Assembly: GCF_002355855.1 (NCBI RefSeq)
Contig: NZ_AP017659.1
Location: forward strand, 1-57,701
Direction of reading: 5' to 3'
DNA from: Sphingobium cloacae
GTDB taxonomy: Bacteria; Pseudomonadota; Alphaproteobacteria; Sphingomonadales; Sphingomonadaceae
DNA: 57,701 nt
The number at the start of each line of letters is the position of its first letter. Within the stretch, counting starts at the first letter, position 1. Shown here in pieces: positions 33,614 to 43,766 of this stretch. The position numbers and the translations under genes are program-made. The notes below the pieces were generated by a model. That model was given only the letters and a program-made list of their open reading frames with translations, did no database searches and was not told where the DNA came from.

Positions 33614-34777
33614 TCAGGGGCGCCCGCGTCGTGCCAGGAAACTCTCGCAGAAGCCGGTCCAGGATGCGATCAGCTTGGCGCCCTTGAGCTTCGCCAGCCT
33701 TTCGCCCATCTGCGCGCGATAGGCATCGGCAATGAGATCGATGTCCCAACCGCCGCCAGCCGAACGGCCGATGGCCGCGAGCGTGTCCGAGCCAAAGCGG
33801 ATCGTGCCGTTCGGGAAGGTGACCTCCCCTGCCCCAGCCTTATCCTTTGACACCAAGGCCGCCACCGCCGCCTGTGTGACAGCCTCGACGGCAACGGTCT
33901 CCACCTCGTCCTCGCGCCGCGCCTTTCTGCCCGCAGAGTGCCGACCGATCTCATCCACGGTCGCGATTTGGGCCGGAGCATCCTTGGGCTCAAAGCGGAA
34001 TTCGATTTCGGTGACAGTTCTGCCCTGGCGGATCTCCCGCCACTCCACGCGAAAATGGGCGAGCTGGTCGATTTCGGCCTTCGCCTTTTCGAGAACTTTG
34101 CGGCGCAGCTGCGCGAAATCCTTGTAGACGTCCGGCGCGATGCCGAGCAGCGCACGCAGCGCCGTCATGTCGCCCTTCCAGAGCGACTGGCGCCTATGCA
34201 GCCTCAGCGCCCCGATCTCGTACAGCTTGAGCGCATAGGTTGATCGGAAGCCGAGCACCGCCTGGCGGTTCAGGACCGCATAGGTCTCCGATTCCTGGAT
34301 CAGCTTTCGGGCTTCGGGCGTGAACTCCCACTCGATCCACCCAGCGTCCGCGCCCTCTTCGTCTTCCGCTTCTTCGCGCGACGACGAGATAAGCGAAAAG
34401 CGCAGCGTCGCCTTCTTGCCGCGCCAGGACTTGTCGTCGACCGCGAAAAGCGTGCGGTGCAATTCCTCAAGCATATCCGAGATGCGCTCATTGCCCTTGT
34501 GGCCGCGGCGAATGTCCGCCTTTCGCATCTTGTGCGGGCGGTCCTCCCAGGCATCACCGCCCGCGGTCAAAATCATCAGCGCAAGCAAACGCGAAGCAGT
34601 CAGGCTAAGCGACTGGCCTTTGACGAACTTGACCTCGACGATGCTGCCGGGCTTGGCGAACTCGTCACCGCCCTTTGCCTGCAGGGCGGCAGCCACCCGC
34701 ATCGCCCGTCCCGGAGAAGCGTCATCGCCGGTGGGGGAGGGCGTTACAGCGTGATCTAGGGCTTGCTCGTCATCCAT
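33614..34777 (-). CDS. repB: Replication initiator of the second replicon (Rep3/RepB type)
   Basis: A 387-residue initiator. The central part has two winged-helix-like domains: FVKGQSLSLTASRLLALMIL, then FTPEARKLIQESETYAVLNRQAVLGFRSTYALKLYEIGALRLHRRQS, the segment typical of Rep3-superfamily proteins. An extra C-terminal extension with a conserved tail (MGERLAKLKGAKLIASWTGFCESFLARRG) is seen on sphingomonad plasmid initiators. Its start faces an array of 16-bp iterons at 34.9-35.1 kb, and two further iteron clusters lie within the par genes. The frame is intact. Confidence 0.85.
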   Translation of the reverse strand: MDDEQALDHAVTPSPTGDDASPGRAMRVAAALQAKGGDEFAKPGSIVEVKFVKGQSLSLTASRLLALMILTAGGDAWEDRPHKMRKADIRRGHKGNERISDMLEELHRTLFAVDDKSWRGKKATLRFSLISSSREEAEDEEGADAGWIEWEFTPEARKLIQESETYAVLNRQAVLGFRSTYALKLYEIGALRLHRRQSLWKGDMTALRALLGIAPDVYKDFAQLRRKVLEKAKAEIDQLAHFRVEWREIRQGRTVTEIEFRFEPKDAPAQIATVDEIGRHSAGRKARREDEVETVAVEAVTQAAVAALVSKDKAGAGEVTFPNGTIRFGSDTLAAIGRSAGGGWDIDLIADAYRAQMGERLAKLKGAKLIASWTGFCESFLARRGRP

Positions 34778-35368
34778 GCCATGAAGTCTGCGCCGATTCG
34801 TCCAGCGTGGGAGAAAATCTGCCTGACCTGTCCTTACGCGTCAAGTCAGGGCAGGATAGACACCGGATTCGGCCCCCAAGAGGTCAGGATGGAACTTCGC
34901 TCCGAAGCAGCAAACCATGAGGAAGTGCGGCGAGTCGCGTTTCCAAGCGCCCGGACCCGCGCAAACGGCAGCGCGGACGCCGAAGAAAGTCCCTGACGAA
35001 CGCTATGGCGAGCGAATCACTCCAGCAGGAAGCTGTCCCCCATACGGTCAGGAAGGCCCCAGCAGGTCAGGTTGCATCCCCCGATCGGTCAGGGAAGCGC
35101 CCCCGGAAGGGCAGGCAAAATCCCCCGTCCGGTCAGGATAAGCTTGCTCAAACCCGCAGAAATGCTGTGCTTTCGGCCTCCTGAATCTGAATCCTTTTGA
35201 ATCGGAAAAGCTTCCGCTGCGAGCAGCGGCGTTTTGATTCTTTTTATTTTGAGAAAGAGATCGGCGTCGCGCCTGATGCAATCGTTCAATCCCCCCGCCT
35301 GGAGGGATACGCGAAGTTAGCCGCCTACGATAGGCTGCCGGCCAAATGACCTTGCGCATGGAGGGTGC
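34778..35368. other. oriV: Iteron origin of replication (oriV-2)
   Basis: Non-coding region with six forward copies of the 16-bp motif CCCCC-N4-GGTCAGG at 34873, 35037, 35057 (one C short), 35078, 35100 (GGGCAGG) and 35122; the last five repeat every 20-22 bp. An AT-rich stretch with a TTTTTATTTTGAG tract (about 35165-35265) follows. It separates the divergent rep and ssb genes. Confidence 0.85.
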
Positions 35369-35695
35369 ATGATCAACTTCGCCAAGTTCGAGATCATCGG
35401 CCGGATCGGGGAAATCGACGCGCGGCCGAAAGTCACCCTGCTGTCGGTCTGCGCGAATTATCGCCGCAAGGGTGACGATAACGAATGGCAGGAAGACAGC
35501 CACTGGAACCGCGTGAGCGTCTTCAGCGAAGGCCAGCGAAAACATATCGCCGACCGGGCTCAAGTCGGGGATCTCGTGCGCATAGCCGGACGGCTCAAGG
35601 ACAACTCCTATGAACGCGACGGCGCGACGCACTACACAACCGATCGCATCGTCGAGGAATTCGGGATCCTGGCACCCAAAGGCATGCCGGGGTGA
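35369..35695 (+). CDS. ssb: Single-stranded DNA-binding protein
   Basis: A 108-residue OB-fold protein of the SSB family: MINFAKFEIIGRIGEIDAR at the start, then HWNRVSVFSEGQRKHIADRAQVGDLVRIAGRLKDNSYERDG and YTTDRIVEEFGIL. It lacks the acidic C-terminal tail of chromosomal SSB, as many plasmid versions do. It precedes a Toprim protein by 61 bp. It likely coats single strands during plasmid replication or transfer. Confidence 0.88.
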   Translation: MINFAKFEIIGRIGEIDARPKVTLLSVCANYRRKGDDNEWQEDSHWNRVSVFSEGQRKHIADRAQVGDLVRIAGRLKDNSYERDGATHYTTDRIVEEFGILAPKGMPG

Positions 35696-35756
35696 AATAT
35701 CGGGGAGGGGAGGGCGCAATCAGCAGCGGCGCTCCACCACTTCCGAGGATTAGTCG

Positions 35757-36623
35757 ATGCCCATAGCTGCTCCCCATCGCGCCAAAGCCATTGTCGAAGC
35801 CCTGGGTGGGATCTGGCGCGGTACGCGCGGCGAATGCCGGTGCCCGGCACATAACGATCATGGTCCCAGCCTGTCGGTACGCCTGGGCGAGCGGGCGATC
35901 CTGTTCCACTGCTTTGCCGGCTGCGACACGCGCGATGTTCTGGCTGCTTTGCGCCGGCGCAAACTTCACGATGCGGAGCCGCTCACAATGCCGCGCCCGA
36001 AGGCGGCCGCGGACCATCGCGCTCTTGCACTTCGCCTATGGAAGGCGAGCCAGCCCATCGCCGGATCTCCAGCGGCCGATTATCTGGCGGCGCGCGGTCT
36101 GCCGCCTCCCTATCCGCGTTGCCTGCGCTACAACCCGCGCACCATCGTCGGGGCCGGTGAGCGCCGCCGGTTCTTTCCGGCGATGATCGCCGCGGTCGAG
36201 AATGATCTGGGGGTTGTCGCCGTCCAGCGGACCTGCCTCGATCTCGCCGACATCCTGCACAAACCCATGCCAAAGCCGAAGATTGCCCTTGGCCTTCTCG
36301 GCGACGCGGCCATTCGTCTGGCGCCGGCCGGCGAGGAGCTTGGCCTTGCCGAAGGCATCGAGGACGCCCTTTCAGCAATGGCCTGGTTCGGAACGCCCAC
36401 CTGGGCGCTGGGCGGGGTCGAACGCCTTGGGCTTGTCGCCATCCCCGAACGGGTCAAGCGTATCATCGTCTATGGCGATCGCGGTGCCGCCGCTGCCGCC
36501 ATGCTCAAAAAAGCCCGCCCCCATCTCACAGCCAATGGACGCGAACTGGTGCTCCGGCTGCCGGAACGGCACGCGGACTGGAATGATGCTTGGCGTGTCC
36601 GCCGGGCCGCCGAGGCGGCCTGA
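35757..36623 (+). CDS. Toprim-domain primase-like protein
   Basis: A 288-residue protein with a zinc-finger-like N-terminus (CRCPAHNDHGPSLSVRLGERAILFHCFAGC, four Cys/His ligands visible as CxCPxH and HCFAGC) and a C-terminal Toprim domain (LGLAEGIEDALSAMAWFGTPTWALGG with the Toprim Glu, then RIIVYGDRGAAAAAM with the Asp). The layout is that of plasmid and phage primase/helicase-like proteins. It forms a run with ssb and the strawberry-notch-family gene, a set often kept together on sphingomonad plasmids. Confidence 0.82.
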   Translation: MPIAAPHRAKAIVEALGGIWRGTRGECRCPAHNDHGPSLSVRLGERAILFHCFAGCDTRDVLAALRRRKLHDAEPLTMPRPKAAADHRALALRLWKASQPIAGSPAADYLAARGLPPPYPRCLRYNPRTIVGAGERRRFFPAMIAAVENDLGVVAVQRTCLDLADILHKPMPKPKIALGLLGDAAIRLAPAGEELGLAEGIEDALSAMAWFGTPTWALGGVERLGLVAIPERVKRIIVYGDRGAAAAAMLKKARPHLTANGRELVLRLPERHADWNDAWRVRRAAEAA

Positions 36624-36689
36624 AAGGGGAGGGAGCCTTCCGGCTGATGACCTGGCGCTGATGCCAGGTGTCAGACCTGGAGATGCCCC

Positions 36690-38735
36690 ATGGCCACACA
36701 CCCCCTCGCGCTCACGCTGCCGCTCGATGATCCCGCCCGTACCGCTGCTCAAGGCATAGCCGACCGGCTGTCCGAAGGATGTCCGGTTGCACGTAACGAC
36801 CTCCTTGCCGAAATGACCTCCGCTTTCGGTGGCTCGAGCGCCGATGGCCTGTGGTCATTGCGCGACGCCTACGATGTGCTCGAACTCGCGCAGGTCCTCC
36901 ATCTGAAGAACGCGACGCTCCCGGCAGATGCGAATGCGCGGCTCGCCCAGCTGATCGCTATGACGGCGGCGCTTCCCACGCAAAGCGTGCGTAGCGAAAC
37001 GCAGATCGCGTTCCAGCAATTCTCGACACCGGCGCCGATCGGCTTCCTTGCCGCCAAGGCAGCCGCGATCACGGCACACGATATCGTGCTCGAGCCCTCG
37101 GCCGGGACCGGCCTCCTGGCCGTACACGCCCATCTCGCCGGCGCGCGCCTCCTTCTCAATGATATCGATGCCTGGCGCACGCGTTTGCTGCGTCACGCCT
37201 TTCCCGAAGGCAGGCTGAGCACGCATGATGGCGAACTGATCGACGATATGCTCGATCCGCAACTGGTGCCGAGCGTCGTGCTCCTCAATCCGCCCTTCTC
37301 GCGAAGCCAGGGGCGCGCGCGCGATCGCCATGCCGCGCTTCGCCATTTGCGCTCCGCGCTGTTGCGGCTTGCTCCAGGCGGGCGCTGCGCCGTTATTCTC
37401 CCCGACCGCATCGAGACGGAGGACGCGGATTGGCTGCACGCCACTGCGGGCGCGCATGCCCGGCTGCATCTCGACCTGCCGCCCGATGCCTATGCCAAGC
37501 ACGGCACCGGCCAGGCAGTCCAGCTCATACTCCTCGAAAAGGACGGGGCAGGGGGCTCGGTCCCGCGCCAGACCTGCACGACGCTCGGCGCTGCGCTTGC
37601 GGCCATCGATGCGATGGCGACCCCATGCGCGCCGCAGCCGCAGCCGATCTCCCGCCCCAGCGGATTGTTCCGGGGCCTCACGCGGCGGACCCGCCCCGTC
37701 TGCTCGCGTGCGGCGGTGACCCTGCCCACGACCCGCGCGGTCGCCTATCACCGTCTCGACGCGCCCGCACCCGCGGGCGAACCGCAAGGGATTTACCTGC
37801 CCTATCGGCCGAGCCGTCTGCTGATTGCCGATGCTCGTGAGCACCCAAGCGCGCTGGTCGAATCGCAGGCAATGGGATCGATTGCCGCACCCCCGGTCGC
37901 TTATGAACCCGTGCTGCCGGCCAGGATCCTGGACGACGGCCTGCTCTCGGACGCGCAGCTCGAAACGCTGATCTACGCTGGCGCGGCGTTCGAGCGCGAT
38001 CTTCCCGGGCGGTTCATATCCAGCGAGGAGGGTCTTTCGCTGTCGCCGGCAGAGGCCGGTAACGCCTATCGGACCGGCTTTTTCCTTGGCGATGGCACGG
38101 GCGCCGGCAAGGGGCGGCAGGTGGCAGGCGTCATCCTCGACCAGTGGTTGCGTGGCAACCGCCGCCACCTCTGGATATCCAAGAGCGAGACGCTGGTCGA
38201 AGACGCTCGCCGGGACTGGTCGGCGCTTGGCGGCTTGCCGCTCGACATCCAGCATCTCAACCAGTGGAAGCTCGGCACCCCGATCGCGCTGGGCGATGGG
38301 ATCCTCTTCCTGACCTATGCCACCCTGCGCTCCAACCGCGGCGACAGGGGCACGCGGCTGCGCCAGCTGATCGAATGGATGGGTGAGGATTTCAGCGGCG
38401 TCATCGTTTTCGACGAGGCGCATGAAATGGCCGGGGTGGCCGGCGGCGAGGGCCGGTTCGGCGCCACGAAAGGGTCCGAGCAGGGCATTGCCGGCGTCCG
38501 CCTGCAAAATCTCGCTCCGCGCGCCCGGATTCTCTACGCCTCGGCGACGGGCGCCTCGGATGTCAACAATCTTGCCTATGCGACACGCCTCGGATTGTGG
38601 GGACCGCAGACGGCCTTCGCCGACCGGCGGGCCTTCGTGGAATCCCTGCGCCGAGGCGGCATCGCGGCGATGGAGTTGATCGCCCGCGACCTCAAAGCGC
38701 AGGGCCTCTATGCCGCGCGGGCGCTCAGCTTCGCC
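36690..38735 (+). pseudogene. Strawberry-notch-family methyltransferase-helicase, 3'-truncated
   Basis: About 682 residues remain of a protein that is usually well over 1000 long. The N-terminal part is an adenine-methyltransferase-like domain (VLEPSAGTGLLAVHA, then VVLLNPPFSRSQGR). The helicase part has Walker A in FFLGDGTGAGKGRQVAGVI and a DEAH box in GVIVFDEAHEMAG. At about 38735, after LYAARALSFA, the sequence becomes the antisense of a Tn3-family transposase, and the second helicase domain is lost. The hybrid frame runs on to a stop at 38882. These proteins may act in anti-restriction or defence; the role is not established. Confidence 0.82.
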
Positions 38736-38737
38736 GT

Positions 38738-40091
38738 CGCCCACGACGATTTTCCGCCATTCCTTGCGGAAGGGCATCGGAGCGTCGGTAGGCACATCGC
38801 GCTTGCCCGACCTGTTGAGGTCGCGCAGTATCTCAATGGCGGCAATCGTTTTCGCGCTGCCCTTTCCGGCCCTGAACTGTAGCGCTTCAAGCAGATCAGG
38901 GGCGAACTTGCGCAACGTCGCATAGCGGTCGGCCGCGACCGTCAGCGGATCAAGATTGGCGGTTTCCGCGATCGTCGCCACTTCCGGTCTGGCCTTCAGG
39001 AGGGTGTGCCATCCTACCGAGGCGTCCAGGACCTCCATCTGGTCTTCGCCGGTATCGACCGCATCGGTCAGCGCGTCGATCGTCCTGCCAAAGATCAGCA
39101 TCAGCCGCGCCACGTTCTTCGACGTGGTGGCATAGCTGCGTGCCTGAGCGTTTTTCGCACGGGTGAAGATGCTGCCGATCAGCTTGTCCGCCATTTCCAG
39201 GGCGTTGTCGGTTAGTCGTTCTTCAAGATCGAGCAGGAAGGCAACCAGCGTGGCACGCCGCCGGGAAGGAACGTATCGCTCGATCATATAGGCAGGCGAT
39301 GCACGGCCTTCCCTGACATATTGCCGGAATCGGTCCGCGTGGATGCGGCCAGCCACGTCCGGGGAGATGCCGATCTTCCGCACTTGCCGCAGGCGGTCGA
39401 GAATCTGGCGGATGTGATCGGGCCTTGCCGCGATGGGGATGGTCTTGAGCGAAGCGAGCTGGCTCATGCCGCCGGCGTCGTCAAAAAGCTGATCGAGGGC
39501 TTGGACCTGTTCGGTGCTGAGATCGGGCGATCAGAGCATAGGCAGCTTGCTTGCGGGCACGCGCGCGTCCCGCGCTGCTGGCGCGTTCGATGGTGGAGAT
39601 GGACGGCAGCAGAATTCGGGCCTCGCGCAAGACGGTGACCACGCCCATCGCAATCGTCATCCCCTTGTCGGTCGCCCATGCCGCTTTCGCGGCCGCTTCG
39701 ATCATGAAGGGAATATCGGCGCGGGTCGCCCCCGAAGTCCCAAGCGCACCGCCAGCTCACGGGCATGATCCGTCATTGTCTGAACCCGCGCCGCATAGTT
39801 GGCCAGGTCGGCTACGTGCAGACCAAGTTGCTCCGCGACGAAAGCGGCGAGATCATGGGGTATTGCTCCCCTGTCCTGTATCAACTGCGCAAGCGTGACG
39901 CCCGGGTGCCGCAGGAGCGCGAGTTGCAGCGCCACGCCCAACTGATTCCGTCGCTCCCGTCGCGCGCCAATGATCTCGATGTCCGCAGGCTCGAAGGTAT
40001 AGAGCCGGGCCAAACGGTCGCGATCGGTCGGGATGGCGAGGATCTGATCGCGTTCGCTCTCGGTCAGGAGTTGATGCTTGCGCTTCGCCAT
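38738..40091 (-). pseudogene. Tn3-family transposase, N-terminal relic
   Basis: Read from 40091, MAKRKHQLLTESERDQILAIP opens a Tn3 transposase N-terminus, continuing through LARLYTFEPADIEIIGARRERRNQLG. Two frameshifts (about 39728 and 39535) separate it from the parts IEAAAKAAWATDKGMTIAMG and MSQLASLKTIPIAARPDH ... RAGKGSAKTIAAIEIL ... MPFRKEWRKIV. It ends at about 38738 against the strawberry-notch gene. The catalytic C-terminal half is missing, so this element cannot move itself. Confidence 0.8.
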
Positions 40092-40229
40092 GCCGATTCC
40101 CGTCCACAAAAGGTCATTTGTGCCTATGGACAGTGGGGTAAAGAGACATAGTATGTGGACGGATATGGATGGGGCGAAGCGGTCGCGCTTCATAGCGTCC
40201 ACAGAACGACCGTTTGGGAGACGCACGGC

Positions 40230-40792
40230 ATGGGCGGAATATTGGGCTACGCCCGCGTCAGCACCGGCGATCAGGACGTGGCGGGTCAGACCATGCGACT
40301 GGAGAAGGCTGGCGCCATCAAGGTGTTCACCGACGTCATGTCGGGCAAGAGCATGGAGCGCCCCGGTCTGGCCGACCTGATCGCCTATGCTCGCAAGGGT
40401 GATACCCTCGCGGTGGTCCGCCTCGATCGATTAGGGCGCTCGCTGGCCGAACTGCTCGCCACAGTCGAGACATTGCGCGGCCAGGGCATTGCGCTCCTGA
40501 GCCTTGAGGAAAATCGACACGTCTTCGGCCGCTGGCGAACTCATCTTCCATGTGTTCGGGGCCATCGCTCATTTCGAAAGGCGGCTCATATCCGAGCGAA
40601 CCCGAGACGGCATCGCTGCTGCCCGTGCCAAAGGCAAGCAACCTGGGCCCAGCCTCTCGACATGTCCAAAGTGAATGCCGCCATAAAACTGGTGGAAGCC
40701 CACATCTCACGACGAAGCAGCACGTCAACTCGGCATCGGCCGATCGACCATCTATCGTGAAATGCGCCGCCTTGGCGTGGAAAGGCCCCTGA
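40230..40792 (+). pseudogene. Serine recombinase (Tn3-type resolvase), multiply frameshifted
   Basis: MGGILGYARVSTGDQDVAG carries the catalytic Ser and is followed by AVVRLDRLGRSLAELLATVE. At about 40510 (GAAAATCG) the frame breaks; the next frame reads IDTSSAAGELIFHVFGAIAHFER and AAARAKGKQPG. Further one-base breaks at about 40630 and 40708 lead to DEAARQLGIGRSTIYREMRRLG, the C-terminal helix-turn-helix. All domains exist but in four frames. It diverges from the Tn3 transposase relic on the minus strand, so both once formed one element. Confidence 0.8.
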
Positions 40793-42163
40793 ATGTCCAG
40801 ATTGAAATCCGCTCACGATCTCTCCGGACTGATGAAGTATATGGGACGTGCGCCCTGGGACGAGATGATGGACGAGATGCTGTTCGCGCATCTTGGCCCG
40901 GCATGCGAGGCCACGGATCTTGAGCCTGATGATATCTTCGACGTCATCGGCGACCATTGGCAAGGCCAGCTGTGGGGCTGTGCTTTCGAAGACTTGCTCA
41001 CACAGGAACTCGAGCCTGAAGGTCTCAATCTCGTCGATGACTATCTCAAGCGCCGGGGCTGGAACGAGAAAGCGCCGAACAAGGCCTACATGCGCGCACT
41101 GCGCGATACGGTCATGTCGCTCTATGAAGTGAGCGAGGTCATCCCAGGGCACTCGATGACCTTGCGGGATCTTCTGCGTGACATTGCGCCGGTCACGGTG
41201 CGTGAACATAGTGCCACACAGACCCTTGTTAACTGGGACAAGATCGCTGCACGGGTCGTCGATGTGAACGGGCGCCATGGGATTTCCGGCGCCTTGTTGC
41301 CCTTCAGCGCAGATGGCGCCGGGCGAGTAATCGAGGCCTTTTCCCAACTTGAAAACGATGGGCCAGGTACTGGCAGACTGTCCCCTTCCGAAAGGGACGG
41401 CCTCCTGAAAGCGTCAGGCCCGATTTTCACGAATATCTGGCTTCTGGACAGTTTGGGCAAGGCCATGCCCGGCAGCGTGCCGGAAATGGTCAATGCCGAT
41501 GGCGATGATCTTGTGTTCCACCGTATCGTGTTCCCCTGGCGAAGGGCGTGATCGGCAAGAGCGTGGTTCGCAGGCTGAACGCGGCGCAATGGCTGGAACC
41601 TGCGAGCGATACGTTCTGGAACTGGCTGGCGCCAGTGACGAAGAACAGGAAACCACGAACGACCAAAGGCGGGCAGGCTTTTGTGACAACCATGGAGGAC
41701 GGCACACCTGTTTTTGCCAATGTCGAACTGGTGGGTCGCAAACTGATCGTTGAGGTCAATAGCGCCGCCCGCGCGAGCAAGCGATCACGCATATGCGCGA
41801 ATGGCTCGGTGATTGCGTGAGCACACCTATGACCGAAATTCGGACTATGGCCCAGTTCATGGCCGATGACGCCGCCCGCGCTCCGCAGGAAGAGCCGCTC
41901 GATATCCCGTCGGACGAAAGGGAGCGCATCGTTCATGAGATGCTGACACGCGAATATACCAAAACGCTTGATGAAGCGGTGCCCGCCTCGGCAACAAGAC
42001 ACCGCGGGCTTTGGCCCGTACAAAGGCAGGCCGGGCGAAAGTTGCCGACTGGCTAAAATATATAGAGAATGGTGCGGCAAAATCCGGGACTGGCGAGCCA
42101 ATGGCCACCTATGATTTTACGTGGATGTGGCAAGAGCTGGGGCTGATTGACTTCCGCCGTTGA
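40793..42163 (+). pseudogene. Unknown plasmid protein, three frameshifts
   Basis: About 457 residues would result if three one-base losses (about 41535, 41774 and 41985) were repaired. The N-terminal part reads MKYMGRAPWDEMMDEMLFAHLGP and LWGCAFEDLLTQELEPEGLN; the middle has TTMEDGTPVFANVELVGRKLIVEV; the end has TPRALARTKAGRAKVADWLKYIENG and MATYDFTWMWQELGLIDFRR. It is the longer relative of the fragment at 26804-27319. No domain is recognised with confidence. It starts right after the resolvase, so it may have been a passenger of that Tn3-like element. Confidence 0.6.
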
Positions 42164-42474
42164 CCGCCCTCACATCGCCGTTCTGGTATTGTTCGGGTTT
42201 AGCGTTGTCTGGCGTACCATCCACGCGATGCCCTCATAATGGAGAGGTGTTGGGCGTACCCGACGCCAAGTTGCCGAGATCATCACGCAACGGTCGGCGA
42301 CCTACGATCTGAGAGGTCGATTGGCTGAGGCAGATCCGCGAAGCGGGCGGGCTGCATCCAAGATCGTCAAAGTGACTGCCGAAGGTCCTAAGCAATGCGC
42401 GTAACCGCCTGGCAGCTGCCAAGCTTTCCGCTCAAGGTGTCAGCCGGCCCTCAGGCGGAACCGACCCCTAACTC
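42164..42474. other. Intergenic region, nothing recognised
   Basis: 311 bp between the frameshifted unknown gene and higA. No protein-like frame, iteron or transposon end was recognised. An inverted-repeat end of the preceding Tn3-like element is expected here but could not be identified by eye. Confidence 0.45.
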
Positions 42475-42762
42475 TCACGCCGCGTCCTGTAAGCGCCGGA
42501 CGGGCGGCTGCTCATGCTGCATAGCACACCAGAGGTCGTAGTTTGCCTGCATCGCGAGCCAAGCTCGGGCGGTGCTAGCCCCCTGCTCGAGACGAACCGC
42601 GAGGTCGGGGCTGATTGCGGCCTTGCCGTTCAACACCCGCGAAAGTGCGACCCGTGACATGGCAAGCCGGTTGGCCGCCTCAGTAACAGACAGGGCCAGC
42701 GCTGAAATGACTTCATCGCGCAGTAGTTCGCCGGGGTGGGGAGGGTTGTGCATCATCGTCAT
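42475..42762 (-). CDS. higA: HigA-type antitoxin
   Basis: A 95-residue Xre-family antitoxin: HPGELLRDEVISALALSVTEAANRLAMSRVALSRVLNG contains the helix-turn-helix and RLEQGASTARAWLAMQANYDLW the conserved tail of HigA. The start MTMMHNPPHPGE lies 4 bp after the toxin stop, matching the toxin-first order of higBA operons. It neutralises HigB and represses the operon. Confidence 0.9.
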   Translation of the reverse strand: MTMMHNPPHPGELLRDEVISALALSVTEAANRLAMSRVALSRVLNGKAAISPDLAVRLEQGASTARAWLAMQANYDLWCAMQHEQPPVRRLQDAA

Positions 42763-42766
42763 AGCC

Positions 42767-43045
42767 TCAATGGTAATCCTGATAGTCGACCAGTTCAGCG
42801 TCGGTGCCGACAAAACGGAATGTGATCCTCCAGTTGCCGTTGACCCAAACGGACCAATGGCCTCGCAAGTCGCCCTTCAGCGGGTGCAGCTTGAAGGATG
42901 GCAGATTCATATCGTCCGGTCCTGCCGCGACTTCCAGCAACCCAAGAATATTCCGGAGCTTCTTCACATGGGAAGCCTGAACACCCCGCGTGGTGCCACT
43001 GTGATAGAAGGCTTCAAGCCCCTTGTGCCGGAATCCAATTATCAT
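42767..43045 (-). CDS. higB: HigB-type toxin (RelE superfamily mRNA interferase)
   Basis: A 92-residue toxin of the HigB/plasmid-maintenance killer family: MIIGFRHKGLEAFYHSG, KKLRNILGLLEVA, FKLHPLKGDLRGHWSVWVNGNWRITFRF and a terminal DYQDYH. These are the RelE-fold strands with the usual RITFRF motif. HigB cleaves mRNA on the ribosome. Start codons upstream (43081) would add 12 residues unlike the family. The frame is intact and paired with higA. Confidence 0.92.
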   Translation of the reverse strand: MIIGFRHKGLEAFYHSGTTRGVQASHVKKLRNILGLLEVAAGPDDMNLPSFKLHPLKGDLRGHWSVWVNGNWRITFRFVGTDAELVDYQDYH

Positions 43046-43216
43046 CGGGGTCATTGTATCGCGATGCGTTACACGATGCAATGCCTACGGCGGCGATTGA
43101 GACAGCCAGCGCTGTCCTGACCGGGATGGTCGATTGGGTAGGGCTATCCAATTTAGCCGAACGACCCCTCAAACGGCGGGGCATTCGAAGCTGACTGAGC
43201 GATACGCCGGCGAGTG

Positions 43217-43633
43217 CTACGCGGGTCCTCGAACAAATCCCGGGCAGCGCAGAGCCGAAACACGTTCCCACCAACGCTGCCAGCGATGCTCGGCAGCATC
43301 GTGCAGCATGTGGCATCGCTGGCAGAGGGCAGCCAGATTGGCGGGGTCGTTGTTACCTGGATCGTGGTCGAGATGCGCGCAGGCTAGAACGACGTAGGTG
43401 CTCCGGGCGCTCAGCAGATCCGCGCCACGCACCGCAATGACCTTGCCGGTGCCAGTTCTCCAGCGCTGAGCATCCGCGTCCCACCACCGTCCATCGCCTA
43501 GGTGAAGAATCTTGCGCATGTGAGGGCGCTTGCAATGTTCGCACCGTGATCGAGCGCGGCCGAAGCGAATTGCGTTCGACAACTGCGGCCAGTCGATCGG
43601 ATAAAGCCAGCGGTTCTCAGAGCGGATCGGCAT
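43217..43633 (-). CDS. HNH endonuclease domain protein
   Basis: A 138-residue protein with an HNH/zinc layout: RCEHCKRPH supplies two Cys, ACAHLDHDPGNNDPANLAALCQRCHMLHD gives the H-N-H core and a second Cys pair. Such small HNH proteins occur on plasmids and phages; targets are unknown. It starts MPIRSENRWLYP at 43633. The end after LHD differs from related proteins as remembered, so a late frameshift is possible. Confidence 0.72.
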   Translation of the reverse strand: MPIRSENRWLYPIDWPQLSNAIRFGRARSRCEHCKRPHMRKILHLGDGRWWDADAQRWRTGTGKVIAVRGADLLSARSTYVVLACAHLDHDPGNNDPANLAALCQRCHMLHDAAEHRWQRWWERVSALRCPGFVRGPA

Positions 43634-43766
43634 GGCCCTCTCTGAATCATTCGCGCTTGGTTTGAAAGCGTTTTGTACCCTCTTTATCCCCCGAGTGTTC
43701 CACCGCTGTTCTCATCCGCACGTGCCCTTCTGGTCAGGAACCCTTGACCCGCAAGCGGCATTAGCA

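Noticed and set aside
36855..38737. Very long minus-strand open frame opposite the strawberry-notch gene
   Set aside because: It is the antisense shadow of a GC-rich gene with clear motifs on the plus strand. Only the part beyond 38738 is a real (Tn3 transposase) sequence.
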